DNA of 8,765 nt from DATHSN01 sp035464115 (GCA_035464115.1 DATHSN010000080.1:1-8765), one strand, 5' to 3'. Counted from the first letter of the stretch, positions 1 through 7,120 are shown. Notes: generated by a model from the letters alone, not told the origin. Numbers and translations: made by a program.

Positions 1-639
1 GCACTCCTCGGCGGGAACCACCCGGGCGCCGAACCCGGCCAGCCAGTCGAGGTCGTCGGGCGCGTAGCCGGTGCCCCGCACGCCGATCTGCACGGCGCGG
101 GTGGGGTCGACCAGCTCCTCCTCCACCGCCCGCCGCAGCCACGTGCCGTGGGTGATGCGCTCGCCGAACATGGTGTCGTTGACGTCGGCGTGGGCGTCGA
201 CGTGGACCAGCCCGACCGGCCCGTGCTCGGCAGCGATGGCCTGCAGGATCGGATAGGTGATGGTGTGGTCGCCGCCCAGGGTGACCGGTCGCACGCCCGC
301 CCCGACCACGGTGGCGAGGTGGTCGCGGATGCGGGCCACGCTGTCGGCGATCGAGAACGTGTTGATGGCGACGTCGCCCAGGTCGGCCACGGTCATGGTG
401 TCGAACGGGGCGGCGCGGGTGGCGACGTTGTAGGGCCGCAACAGCACCGACTCGGCCCGGATGGCGCGGGGTCCGTAGCGGGCGCCCGAGCGGTTCGACG
501 TGCCGATGTCGAACGGCACGCCGAGGAAGGCGGCGTCGAGGCCGGCCGGGTCGTCGGCGGTGGGCAGCCGCATCATGGTGCCGGGGCCACCGAAGCGGGG
601 CATCTCGTTGCCGCCGAGCGGCATCGGTCGATCCGTCAT
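1..639 (-). CDS. speB: Ureohydrolase (agmatinase / guanidinobutyrase type), 3' end outside window
   Basis: The 213 visible residues are the N-terminal two thirds of a Mn-dependent ureohydrolase, which hydrolyses a guanidino group to urea and an amine or amino acid in the cytoplasm. Visible motifs are GGDH (122-125) and DAHAD (148-152), giving metal ligands H125, D148, H150 and D152, plus a conserved H164. The C-terminal Asp pair expected in this family lies beyond the left edge. The N-terminus (PLGGNEMPRFGG, then FDIGTSNRSGARYGPRAIR) resembles, from memory, guanidinobutyrases such as Pseudomonas GbuA more than classical agmatinases, so 4-guanidinobutyrate is the likelier substrate; agmatine or guanidinopropionate remain possible. 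The ATG at 637-639 is preceded by AGGAG at a spacing of 4, which supports the start. It lies 46 bases downstream of vapC on the same strand and beyond an amino-acid importer, so a role in arginine-derived nitrogen catabolism fits. Confidence 0.9.
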   Translation of the reverse strand, partial: MTDRPMPLGGNEMPRFGGPGTMMRLPTADDPAGLDAAFLGVPFDIGTSNRSGARYGPRAIRAESVLLRPYNVATRAAPFDTMTVADLGDVAINTFSIADSVARIRDHLATVVGAGVRPVTLGGDHTITYPILQAIAAEHGPVGLVHVDAHADVNDTMFGERITHGTWLRRAVEEELVDPTRAVQIGVRGTGYAPDDLDWLAGFGARVVPAEEC

Positions 640-651
640 GGCGCTCCTCGC

Positions 652-665
652 AGGGACCAGGGACC
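652..665. repeat. Tandem 7-bp repeat upstream of speB
   Basis: AGGGACC occurs twice back to back in the 46-base gap between vapC and the ureohydrolase start. An 8-bp palindrome CGGTACCG follows at 670-677. The repeat is visible in the sequence; a regulatory role is only a guess from its position just upstream of the speB ribosome binding site. Confidence 0.3.
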
Positions 666-685
666 CGAACGGTACCGGCCTGCTG

Positions 686-1090
686 TCAGGCGGAGCCGTC
701 GCCCGGGACGAGGAACTGGCACGTCGGCCCGGCCGCGCCGCGCAGCCGACGATCGAGGGTGGCCAGCGGGAGCTCGAGCAGCTCGGCCAACGCCACGTAC
801 CACGCGTCGTAGGTCGTCACGCTGGAGCGGAGAGCCCACACCCGGTCGGCGACGAGCTCGTAGGGGAACAGCTCCACCGCCAGGGCGCGCATCTCGCCGT
901 GGGCGAGCGCGGCGACGTCGTCGGAGATCCGCCCACCGTTGGCTGCTCTGCGCAGCACGTTCGCCACCTCGACGGGGAGGAGGTGCGGGGCGGCGAGGCC
1001 GCCCCCGGTGAGTCGCTCGCGCGACCACCGCCCGTCGTCACCGCCGTCGATCAGCGCGGCGACGACGACGGATGCGTCGACGACGATCAC
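686..1090 (-). CDS. vapC: VapC-type PIN-domain ribonuclease toxin
   Basis: This 134-residue protein has the size and motif order of a VapC toxin, a Mg-dependent endoribonuclease of type II toxin-antitoxin systems that typically cleaves tRNA or rRNA. The acidic PIN-domain residues are D5 (VVDASVVV), E41 (LPVEVANVLRR), D95 (TTYDAWYVALAE) and D113 (LATLDRRL), so all four expected catalytic positions are present and the toxin looks intact. The start is GTG at 1088-1090, because the N-terminal MIVVDAS is where PIN toxins begin and because this start overlaps the vapB stop by 4 bases (GTGA). No strong Shine-Dalgarno precedes it, so translation is probably coupled to vapB. The RNA target cannot be read from the sequence. 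Confidence 0.9.
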   Translation of the reverse strand: MIVVDASVVVAALIDGGDDGRWSRERLTGGGLAAPHLLPVEVANVLRRAANGGRISDDVAALAHGEMRALAVELFPYELVADRVWALRSSVTTYDAWYVALAELLELPLATLDRRLRGAAGPTCQFLVPGDGSA

Positions 1091-1320
1091 CGGCGGTCGG
1101 CGTCACGCAGCTCGAGGATCTCATCTGCCGACAACCGGGTGCCGGTGCGCTCGACCCGCTCGGCCATGCGGGCGACGACCACGGCGGCGTCGGGCCGGCT
1201 GGCCAGGTCGATCAGCGCGGCGCGCAGGTACTCCTGCAGCGACCGACCGGTGCTCGCGGCCCGGGACGCGAGCTCGTCGCGGGTGGGCTCGGGCACGTCG
1301 CGGATGGTGATCGAGGGCAT
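1087..1320 (-). CDS. vapB: VapB antitoxin, FitA-like ribbon-helix-helix protein
   Basis: This is a 77-residue antitoxin partner of the adjacent PIN toxin. The N-terminus (MPSITIRDVPEPTRDELASRAASTGRSLQEYLR) has the pattern of a FitA/VapB ribbon-helix-helix DNA-binding domain: a short beta strand followed by two helices. The charged C-terminal part (residues about 48-77) would wrap the toxin. Such proteins neutralise the nuclease and, with it, repress their own promoter. The gene is directly upstream of vapC with a 4-base overlap, the standard antitoxin-first order. There is no good Shine-Dalgarno before the ATG at 1318-1320, so a leaderless or near-leaderless transcript is possible. Two other ATGs stand 4 and 8 bases upstream in the other frames and do not give a VapB protein. 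Confidence 0.88.
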   Translation of the reverse strand: MPSITIRDVPEPTRDELASRAASTGRSLQEYLRAALIDLASRPDAAVVVARMAERVERTGTRLSADEILELRDADRR

Positions 1321-1328
1321 GCATGCAT
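1317..1328. promoter_or_regulatory. GCATGCATGC palindrome over the vapB start; possible autoregulatory operator
   Basis: The bases gcatgcatgcat form overlapping perfect palindromes (1317-1326 and 1319-1328) that cover the vapB start codon. Ribbon-helix-helix antitoxins usually bind palindromes near their own promoter, so this is a candidate operator. The palindrome is seen directly; the binding is inferred. Confidence 0.35.
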
Positions 1329-1366
1329 TGTGCTGCTGCGTCCGCCAGAACGCAACGAGCCCACCC

Positions 1367-2152
1367 CTACAGGATCTGGCGCAGGAACAGCTGGGTGCGC
1401 TCCTCGCGCGGGTCGGTGAAGAAGTGCTCGGGGGTGCCGACCTCGACGATCTGGCCGTCGGCCATGAACACCACCCGGTCGGCGACCTCCTTGGCGAACC
1501 CCATCTCGTGGGTGACCACGATCATCGTCATGCCGCCGCGGGCGAGGTCCTTCATGGTGTCGAGGACCTCGTTGATCATCTCGGGGTCGAGCGCCGAGGT
1601 CGGCTCGTCGAACAGCATCACCTTGGGGCGCATGGCGAGCGCCCGGGCGATGGCCACCCGCTGTTGCTGGCCGCCCGACAGCTGGCCGGGGTACTTCTTG
1701 GCCTGCTCGGGGATCTGCACCTGCTCGAGCAGCTCCATGGCCAGCGCTTCGGCCTCGCGCTTGGGCATGTGCCGCGAGTGGCGGGGGCCGAGGGTGACGT
1801 TGTCGAGCACGGTGAGGTGCGGGAACAGGTTGAACTGCTGGAAGACCATGCCCGTCTCGCGGCGGATCTCCTGGATGTTGCGGATGTCGTCGGACAGCTC
1901 GGTGCCGTCGACGACGATGCGTCCGGCGTCGTGCTGCTCGAGCCGGTTGATGCACCGGATCATCGTCGACTTGCCCGACCCCGACGGGCCGATGACGACC
2001 ACGACCTCCTGGCGCCCGATGCGCAGGTCGATGTCCTTCAGGGCCTGGAAGTCGTCGAACCACTTGGACACGCCCTGGAGCTCGATCATCACCGGCCGGC
2101 CGCCGGCGACGGTGGTGGCGTCGGCGTCGACGGCGGGGGTCTGGTCGGTCAT
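1367..2152 (-). CDS. aapP: General L-amino-acid ABC importer, ATP-binding subunit
   Basis: This 261-residue protein is the cytoplasmic ATPase that powers the importer encoded by the three genes upstream. The complete set of nucleotide-binding motifs is present: Walker A GPSGSGKST (55-63), Q-loop in VFQQFNLFPH (103-112), signature LSGGQQQR (158-165), Walker B VMLFDEP (178-184, catalytic E183), D-loop SALD (186-189) and switch His H215 (VTHEMGFA). The VTHEMGFAKEVADRVVFMADG stretch is typical of the polar amino-acid (AapP/GlnQ/HisP) group. The ATG at 2150-2152 overlaps the aapM stop by 4 bases (ATGA), which implies coupled translation; a GGGAG lies about 10 bases upstream. The first 21 residues before MIELQGVSKWF are an extra Asp/Thr-rich leader, so an internal start at residue 22 is conceivable. 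The gene ends in TAG 46 bases before vapB, and I see no convincing terminator in that gap. Confidence 0.95.
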   Translation of the reverse strand: MTDQTPAVDADATTVAGGRPVMIELQGVSKWFDDFQALKDIDLRIGRQEVVVVIGPSGSGKSTMIRCINRLEQHDAGRIVVDGTELSDDIRNIQEIRRETGMVFQQFNLFPHLTVLDNVTLGPRHSRHMPKREAEALAMELLEQVQIPEQAKKYPGQLSGGQQQRVAIARALAMRPKVMLFDEPTSALDPEMINEVLDTMKDLARGGMTMIVVTHEMGFAKEVADRVVFMADGQIVEVGTPEHFFTDPREERTQLFLRQIL

Positions 2153-3399
2153 CGGGTGCCCACTCCCAGCTTGCTCTCGATGCGTTGGCTCTCGCGAGAC
2201 ATGGTGTACGACCCGATCCAGAAGAGCAGGCCGGCGAACATGAAGGTCTCGGCCACCAGTCCCTGGCCGGCGAAGGCGCCCTGCTGGGTGATGGCCTCGG
2301 TGACCCGGAACAGCTCGAACAGGCCCATGGCCGCCCCGGCGAGGGTGGTGTCCTTGAACAGCGAGATGAACTGGCCCACCAGGGCGGGGATCACGTTGCG
2401 CAGGGCCTGCGGGAGCACGATGAGGAACGTGATGCGCACCGGCGACAGGCCCAGGGCCCGTCCGGCCTCGGTCTGGCCCGACGGCAGCGACTGCAGACCA
2501 CCCCGCACCACCTCGGCCACGTAGGCCGCGGTGAACAGGGTGAACACGACGATGGCGCGCACGACGGTGCTGGGCGAGGTGCCCTCGGGGAGGAAGAACC
2601 CGAGGGCCACGTTGGCCATGAGCAGCAGCACGAACAGCGGCGCGCCGCGGAACAGCTCGATGAACCCGGTGCTGATCGCCCGCACGATGGGCAGGTTCGA
2701 CCGCCGGCCCAGCGCGGCGAGCACGCCGAGCGGGAAGCACAGGATCAGCGACACGACCGCCATGAACACGTTGAGCATCAACCCGCCCCAGCCGTCCCAG
2801 CCGATGGCGTCGGCCAGGTACCAGGTGAGCAGGAACGGCGTGACCAGGGCGGCGACGACCACCACGGGGTGCGCCTGCTTCGGCAACGCCCCGCCGACGA
2901 TGCGCCCGACGAACCCGGCGGCGATGGCGCCGGCGACCGTGAGCGAGGGACCGGGGGTCGACGTGAGGCCGAGCACGAGCCCGGCGCCGAGCAGCACCGG
3001 CCAGAAGCGCTCGACCAGGTCGGTGAGACGGGCGACCACCGACATGGTGGCGTGGGTGGAGGTCCCCGCCGCCAGCTGTCGGCGGTTCACCACCCCGGCC
3101 ACGAGGCCGATGACGGCAGCGGCGATCACCAAGGAGATGGCCACACGGGGGAGGTGGACGTCGGGGAACCGGCCCACCATCAACAGCTTGAGGTTCACCC
3201 GGATGACGTCCCACCGGCCGGTGACGAACACGAACTGGACCAGGCGGAACAGCAGGTAGACGGCGAGGGCGCCGACCACCACGGTGGTGGCCGAGTCGGC
3301 CCGGCTGCGGAACAGGTTGCGCCGCAACCACGTGCCGGGCGATCGCGCGAGCCGGGGCGCGCCCGTGGTGGGCGTCTCGGGGGCGGTGGTGAGCGTCAC
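2149..3399 (-). CDS. aapM: General L-amino-acid ABC importer, permease subunit AapM
   Basis: This 416-residue membrane protein is one half of the transmembrane channel of the Aap importer. The N-terminal WLRRNLFRS (24-32), followed by a first membrane span near 38-60, is a hallmark of AapM. Further hydrophobic spans lie near 86-104, 134-160, 177-195, 208-230, 248-268, 281-299 and 385-402. The cytoplasmic coupling (EAA) loop is at 311-330, from EAGRALGL to IVLP, and would dock on AapP. The GTG start at 3397-3399 is chosen because it overlaps the aapQ stop by 4 bases (GTGA), has GGTGGAG immediately upstream, and places the conserved WLRRNLF near the N-terminus. The reading frame stays open far upstream, inside aapQ, but that part is antisense-like shadow sequence without permease features. 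Confidence 0.93.
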   Translation of the reverse strand: MTLTTAPETPTTGAPRLARSPGTWLRRNLFRSRADSATTVVVGALAVYLLFRLVQFVFVTGRWDVIRVNLKLLMVGRFPDVHLPRVAISLVIAAAVIGLVAGVVNRRQLAAGTSTHATMSVVARLTDLVERFWPVLLGAGLVLGLTSTPGPSLTVAGAIAAGFVGRIVGGALPKQAHPVVVVAALVTPFLLTWYLADAIGWDGWGGLMLNVFMAVVSLILCFPLGVLAALGRRSNLPIVRAISTGFIELFRGAPLFVLLLMANVALGFFLPEGTSPSTVVRAIVVFTLFTAAYVAEVVRGGLQSLPSGQTEAGRALGLSPVRITFLIVLPQALRNVIPALVGQFISLFKDTTLAGAAMGLFELFRVTEAITQQGAFAGQGLVAETFMFAGLLFWIGSYTMSRESQRIESKLGVGTR

Positions 3400-4565
3400 G
3401 ACTCCACCAGCGCCAACCGGCGGTTCACGATGTTGACCAGGGCGGACAGCACCAGCGACAGCGCGAGGAAGATGCCGAGGGTGAGCAGCCACGACGGCAC
3501 CGCCGGAGCCCCGTTGGCGATGCCGATGCGGGTGACCTGGGCGAGCTCGTAGTAGCTGACCACGGTGCCGAGCGTGGAGTTCTTGGTGAGGTTCAGGTAC
3601 TGGTTGCCGAGCGGCGGCACAGCGATGCGGAACGCCTGCGGCAGCACCACGAACCGCAGACGCTGGGTGCTGGTGAGGGCGATGGCCTCGGCCGCCTCGT
3701 TCTGGCCCTTGGGCACCGCCTGGATGGACCCCCGCACGATCTCGGCGATGTGGCTCGCGGTGTAGATGACGAGCGCGAACAAGATGGCGAAGAACTCCGG
3801 TGAGAGCCGGATGCCGCCCGAGACCAGCCGTCCGTCGAGGTCGGGCACGCTGAACGTCGCCCCGGCGAGGACGGTCCCGGCGACCATGACCGCGAGGGCC
3901 ACCCCGAACGACCACAGCAGCGAGCGGGCGGGGACGCCGGTGCGGTCCGAGAGCGCGTCGCGCCAGCGCTTGGCGGCGAACGCCGCGAGGCCCGCCACCA
4001 GCAGCGTGAGGAGGAGGGCGCCCGCGCTGCCCTCCAGCCACGGGACCGACAGGCCCCGGTTCGACACCACCGCCAGCCCGAGCGGCTCCCAGGCCGACTC
4101 GATGCGGGGGAAGGTGGCCAGGGCGATGCCGATGTAGGAGAAGACGATGATGTAGAGCAGCGGCACGTTGCGCAGGATCTCGACGTAGACACGGGCGAGG
4201 GCCCGCACGAGCCAGTTGCCGCTGAGGCGCGCCACGCCGATGATCGTGCCGAGGACGGTGGCGAGCACGATGCCGACGAGCGCCACCCGCAGCGTGTTGA
4301 AGAAGCCGAGCACGATGGCGTCGGACAGTGGCTGGCGCTGGTCGAAGTCGCTGTCGGGGATCGGGAACTGGGCGGGGTTGTCGAGGTAGTCCCAACCGGT
4401 GGGGATGCCGAGCCGCTCGCTGTTGGCCTGCACGTTCGACGCCAGCACCACCACGATGGCGACCACGATCGCCAGCACCGCCAGCTGGAACGCCCATGAC
4501 AGGACCCGGACGTCGCGCCACAGTGGCGGGCGCGACGTCCGGTCGACCTGGTCGACGTGGGTCAT
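3396..4565 (-). CDS. aapQ: General L-amino-acid ABC importer, permease subunit AapQ
   Basis: This 389-residue permease pairs with AapM. The N-terminus has a membrane span (about 25-44), then an extracytoplasmic stretch NSERLGIPTGWDYLDNPAQF (48-67), matching the AapQ pattern in which a 'gf-l-' segment precedes the permease core. The core begins near 85 (GFFNTLRVALVGIVLATVLGTIIGVARLS) and continues with spans near 133-152, 182-199, 218-238, 257-275 and 358-381. The EAA coupling loop runs from NEAAEAIAL (289-297) to FVVLPQ (305-310). The ATG at 4563-4565 lacks a recognisable Shine-Dalgarno, and a GC-rich stem-loop ends 6 bases upstream of it, which could reduce its translation relative to aapJ. 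It is 60 bases downstream of aapJ and overlaps aapM by 4 bases. Confidence 0.94.
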   Translation of the reverse strand: MTHVDQVDRTSRPPLWRDVRVLSWAFQLAVLAIVVAIVVVLASNVQANSERLGIPTGWDYLDNPAQFPIPDSDFDQRQPLSDAIVLGFFNTLRVALVGIVLATVLGTIIGVARLSGNWLVRALARVYVEILRNVPLLYIIVFSYIGIALATFPRIESAWEPLGLAVVSNRGLSVPWLEGSAGALLLTLLVAGLAAFAAKRWRDALSDRTGVPARSLLWSFGVALAVMVAGTVLAGATFSVPDLDGRLVSGGIRLSPEFFAILFALVIYTASHIAEIVRGSIQAVPKGQNEAAEAIALTSTQRLRFVVLPQAFRIAVPPLGNQYLNLTKNSTLGTVVSYYELAQVTRIGIANGAPAVPSWLLTLGIFLALSLVLSALVNIVNRRLALVES

Positions 4566-4571
4566 CGGTGG

Positions 4572-4600
4572 GGCCGGGCGACCCAGAGGGCCGCCCGGCC
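4572..4600 (-). promoter_or_regulatory. Intercistronic stem-loop between aapJ and aapQ
   Basis: GGCCGGGCG (4572-4580) and CGCCCGGCC (4592-4600) are perfect 9-base arms with an 11-base loop. No U-run follows on the minus strand, so it is not a classical intrinsic terminator. Stem-loops after binding-protein genes are known to stabilise the upstream message or attenuate read-through, which would give binding protein in excess of permease. The stem is seen directly; its role is inferred. Confidence 0.6.
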
Positions 4601-4625
4601 GGTCATCCGATCGACGAGTCGGTGA

Positions 4626-5780
4626 TCAGCGGTACGGCGGGGCATAGAGCAGGCCGCCATCGGTCCACAGCGAGTTGAGGCCCCGCTCGAGGCCGAGCGG
4701 GGCGATGTGCCGCTCGTAGATCTCGCCGTAGTTCCCCACCTGGCTGACGACCTGGTAGGCGAAGTCGGTGGGGAGCCCCAGGCCCGGATCGAGCGTGGCC
4801 CCCTCGACCTCGACGCCGAGGAACTGCTGGATGCGCGGGTCCTCGGTGGTGTCACGGATCTCGTCGACGTTCTCGGAGGTGATCCCGAACTCCTCGGCCT
4901 GGATGGTGGCGAGGATCGCCCAGTTGACCGCCTGGGCCCAGGCGGTGTCGCCGTCGGCGACGGCCGGGGCGAGCGGCTCCTTGGAGAAGGTCTCCGGGAG
5001 GATCACCAAGGCGTCGGATCCCTCGGGGTAGTTCGAGCGCAGCCCGGTGAGCTGGCTGCGGTCCGACGACCAGCCGTCGCAGCGACCCTCCTGGAAGGCC
5101 TGCTGGAGCAGGTCGACCGACTCGAACGAGAGCACCTCGGGGGCGGCGAGCCCCTGGCGGCTGAACTCGGTGGCCACGTTGCCCTCGGTGGTGGTGCCAC
5201 CGGCCACGCAGACCACGCCGCCGGCGAGGTCGGCGACCGACTCGAAGCCGGCGTCGGCGTTCACCATCATGCCCTGGCCGTCGTAGAAGTTCGGCTGCAG
5301 GAACGTGGCGCCCTCGTTGCCGTCGCGGCCTGCGGTCCAGGTGGTGTTGCGCACGAGCACGTCGACCTCGCCGGACTGCAGGGCGGTGAAGCGGTCGTCG
5401 GTGGCCAGGTCGACGAAGTTGGTGGCCGCCACGTCGCCGAGCACCGCCGCGGCGATCACCCGGCAGAAGTCGGCGTCGAAGCCCACGTGGTCGCCGGCCG
5501 AGTCGAGCGTGGCGAACCCGGGCAGGTCGTCGCGGGTGCCGCAGCGCACCTCGCCGGCGTCGAGGACCGCAGCGAGGCGATCGCCACCGTCGGCGGTGCC
5601 GCCGTCGTCGTCCGCGCCGTCGTCTTGAGCCTGATCGTCACCGCCATCGTCGGTGCCGCCGTCCTGGGCCTGGTCGTCGCCGGCGGCATCGCCGTCGTCG
5701 TCGTCCCCCGTGCACGCCGCTGCGATGAGCAGCAGCGCCAGGAGCGCTGCGAGTAGTCGGATACCACGGAGCCGTCGCAT
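4626..5780 (-). CDS. aapJ: General L-amino-acid ABC importer, lipoprotein solute-binding subunit
   Basis: This 384-residue exported lipoprotein captures amino acids outside the membrane and delivers them to AapQM. The signal peptide has Arg residues at 2-8, a hydrophobic core at 9-19 and a lipobox AAAC with the lipidated Cys at 23. An Asp/Gly-rich low-complexity linker (24-67) follows, containing GDDQAQD twice. The binding domain then runs from RLAAVLDAGEVRCG (68-81) to the C-terminal GLNSLWTDGGLLYAPPYR (367-384), an ending characteristic of AapJ. Cys pairs C80/C106 and C191/C234 sit where the family has conserved cysteines. The ATG at 5778-5780 is chosen over one 29 codons upstream because it has a strong Shine-Dalgarno and is directly followed by the signal peptide. 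It is the first gene of the importer operon. Confidence 0.95.
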   Translation of the reverse strand: MRRLRGIRLLAALLALLLIAAACTGDDDDGDAAGDDQAQDGGTDDGGDDQAQDDGADDDGGTADGGDRLAAVLDAGEVRCGTRDDLPGFATLDSAGDHVGFDADFCRVIAAAVLGDVAATNFVDLATDDRFTALQSGEVDVLVRNTTWTAGRDGNEGATFLQPNFYDGQGMMVNADAGFESVADLAGGVVCVAGGTTTEGNVATEFSRQGLAAPEVLSFESVDLLQQAFQEGRCDGWSSDRSQLTGLRSNYPEGSDALVILPETFSKEPLAPAVADGDTAWAQAVNWAILATIQAEEFGITSENVDEIRDTTEDPRIQQFLGVEVEGATLDPGLGLPTDFAYQVVSQVGNYGEIYERHIAPLGLERGLNSLWTDGGLLYAPPYR

Positions 5781-5784
5781 GAGG

Positions 5785-5793
5785 TTCCCCCTC
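5785..5793 (-). promoter_or_regulatory. Strong ribosome binding site of aapJ
   Basis: On the minus strand GAGGGGGAA stands about 6 bases before the ATG at 5780. It is the best Shine-Dalgarno in the transporter operon and it decides the aapJ start. Confidence 0.7.
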
Positions 5794-5815
5794 GGGTCGT
5801 CCGTTCGGCGAGGCC

Positions 5816-5844
5816 ACCGTAACCCTCCGTTCACCATCTGTCGG
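5816..5844 (-). promoter_or_regulatory. Possible promoter of the aapJQMP operon
   Basis: On the minus strand CCGACA (5839-5844) and TACGGT (5816-5821) are separated by 17 bases and resemble -35 and -10 elements (four of six matches for the first; T-A at the start and final T for the second). This would place the transcript start near 5809 and give a leader of about 30 bases including the strong ribosome binding site. The match is modest and other arrangements are possible. Confidence 0.3.
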
Positions 5845-5860
5845 GACGACGGCGACCTCG

Positions 5861-5886
5861 GGCTCACGAGCCGCGGCCCACGAGCC
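5861..5886. repeat. Palindrome and direct repeat in the divergent intergenic region
   Basis: GGCTC-AC-GAGCC (5861-5872) is a perfect palindrome, and CACGAGCC occurs at 5865-5872 and again at 5879-5886. The element sits just upstream of the candidate aapJ -35 and between divergent genes, so it could be an operator for a regulator of the importer. That role is inference. Confidence 0.35.
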
Positions 5887-5905
5887 TCTCGATCATCGCG
5901 CCGCG

Positions 5906-5920
5906 GTGCCCTCCGGGCAC
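5906..5920 (+). promoter_or_regulatory. Small stem-loop before the DUF5522-type gene
   Basis: GTGCCC (5906-5911) and GGGCAC (5915-5920) form a perfect 6-base stem with a 3-base loop, 9 bases before the preferred GTG start at 5930. The alternative GTG start at 5906 lies within the stem, which argues mildly for the later start. Confidence 0.3.
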
Positions 5921-5929
5921 ACTGACGAC

Positions 5930-6166
5930 GTGGCGATCCCGCCCCTGCCTCCCGAGCTCGTCGACCCCCATCCCGACCGGTGCCCGCCCGACCCGGCGGC
6001 CGCGACGCGCGTCGCCGAGGTGCACCGTCTGGCGCTCGCCCTGGGGGAGTCGGGCTACGTCGATCCCCTCACCGGGTACTGGGTGCACACCGCAGCCACC
6101 CTGTGGGCGCGCGGCGACTGCTGCGACTCGGGGTGTCGCCACTGCCCGTTCGTGGCGCGGAGCTGA
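5930..6166 (+). CDS. Small Cys-rich protein, DUF5522-type
   Basis: This 78-residue protein carries, near its C-terminus, GYVDPLTGYWVHTA (43-56) followed by RGDCCDSGCRHCPF (61-74). That pairing is the pattern I recall for the DUF5522 family, which also includes the human protein C1orf53; the family has no established function. Four cysteines (64, 65, 69, 72) and H71 form a compact cluster that could bind a metal or an Fe-S centre, but this is inference. There is no signal peptide or membrane span, so it should be cytoplasmic. The GTG at 5930 is preferred; an in-frame GTG at 5906 would add 8 residues. Neither has a strong Shine-Dalgarno. The gene is divergent from aapJ and shows no obvious functional link to it. 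Confidence 0.75.
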   Translation: MAIPPLPPELVDPHPDRCPPDPAAATRVAEVHRLALALGESGYVDPLTGYWVHTAATLWARGDCCDSGCRHCPFVARS

Positions 6167-6212
6167 CAGGCGCTCTGGTTTGGGGAGGGAGTCGCCGACG
6201 TAGGTCGGGGAG

Positions 6213-6409
6213 ATGCCCGCCCGAGACTCCCGACGGCCGATCCCGTGGATCGTGCTCGTCGAACCGTTGGTCGTCGCGCTCGCGGCCGTGACCCTGGTGG
6301 TGGGGGTCGCCACAACGAGTGCGGTGGATCCCGCCGATGAACGTCGCATCGAGATCGAGGCGCCCGCACCCACCCCGGTGGCGCCGTGCGTGGCCGAGGG
6401 CCACTGCCG

Positions 6410-6413
<4 letters not shown>
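6213..6413 (+). CDS. Small single-pass membrane protein, unrecognised
   Basis: I do not recognise this 66-residue protein. Residues 2-9 carry basic residues (PARDSRRP), 12-35 form one hydrophobic span, and the remaining tail (about 38-66) is acidic and Pro-rich and ends with two cysteines in PCVAEGHC (C59, C65). The positive N-terminus predicts N-in, C-out topology, so the cysteine pair would face outside. The ATG directly follows GGGGAG, a Shine-Dalgarno placed unusually close to the start. The stop overlaps the next start by 4 bases (ATGA), and that neighbour is also single-pass, so the two are probably made together and may work together. Third codon positions are nearly all G or C, which supports coding. 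Confidence 0.65.

Positions 6414-7120
<707 letters not shown>

Noticed and set aside
664..690. Possible promoter for speB using CTGACA and TACCGT on the minus strand
   Set aside because: The spacing between the two elements is about 9 bases, too short for a sigma-70-type promoter.
1321..1366. Possible terminator after aapP
   Set aside because: Only a 4-base stem (TGCG/CGCA) can be drawn and there is no U-run, so termination cannot be supported.
500..2524. Open plus-strand frame of 674 codons
   Set aside because: It lies opposite vapBC, aapP and part of aapM, all of which have clear family motifs. The product is His/Gly/Asp-rich shadow sequence.
2185..3552. Open plus-strand frame of 455 codons, rich in His, Gly and Glu
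   Set aside because: It is the antisense of aapM and the aapQ end, and its composition is typical of GC-rich shadow frames.
3400..4521. Upstream extension of aapM in frame to an ATG at 4521
   Set aside because: The extension is the shadow of aapQ in another frame and has no permease features. The GTG at 3399 with a 4-base overlap explains the gene.
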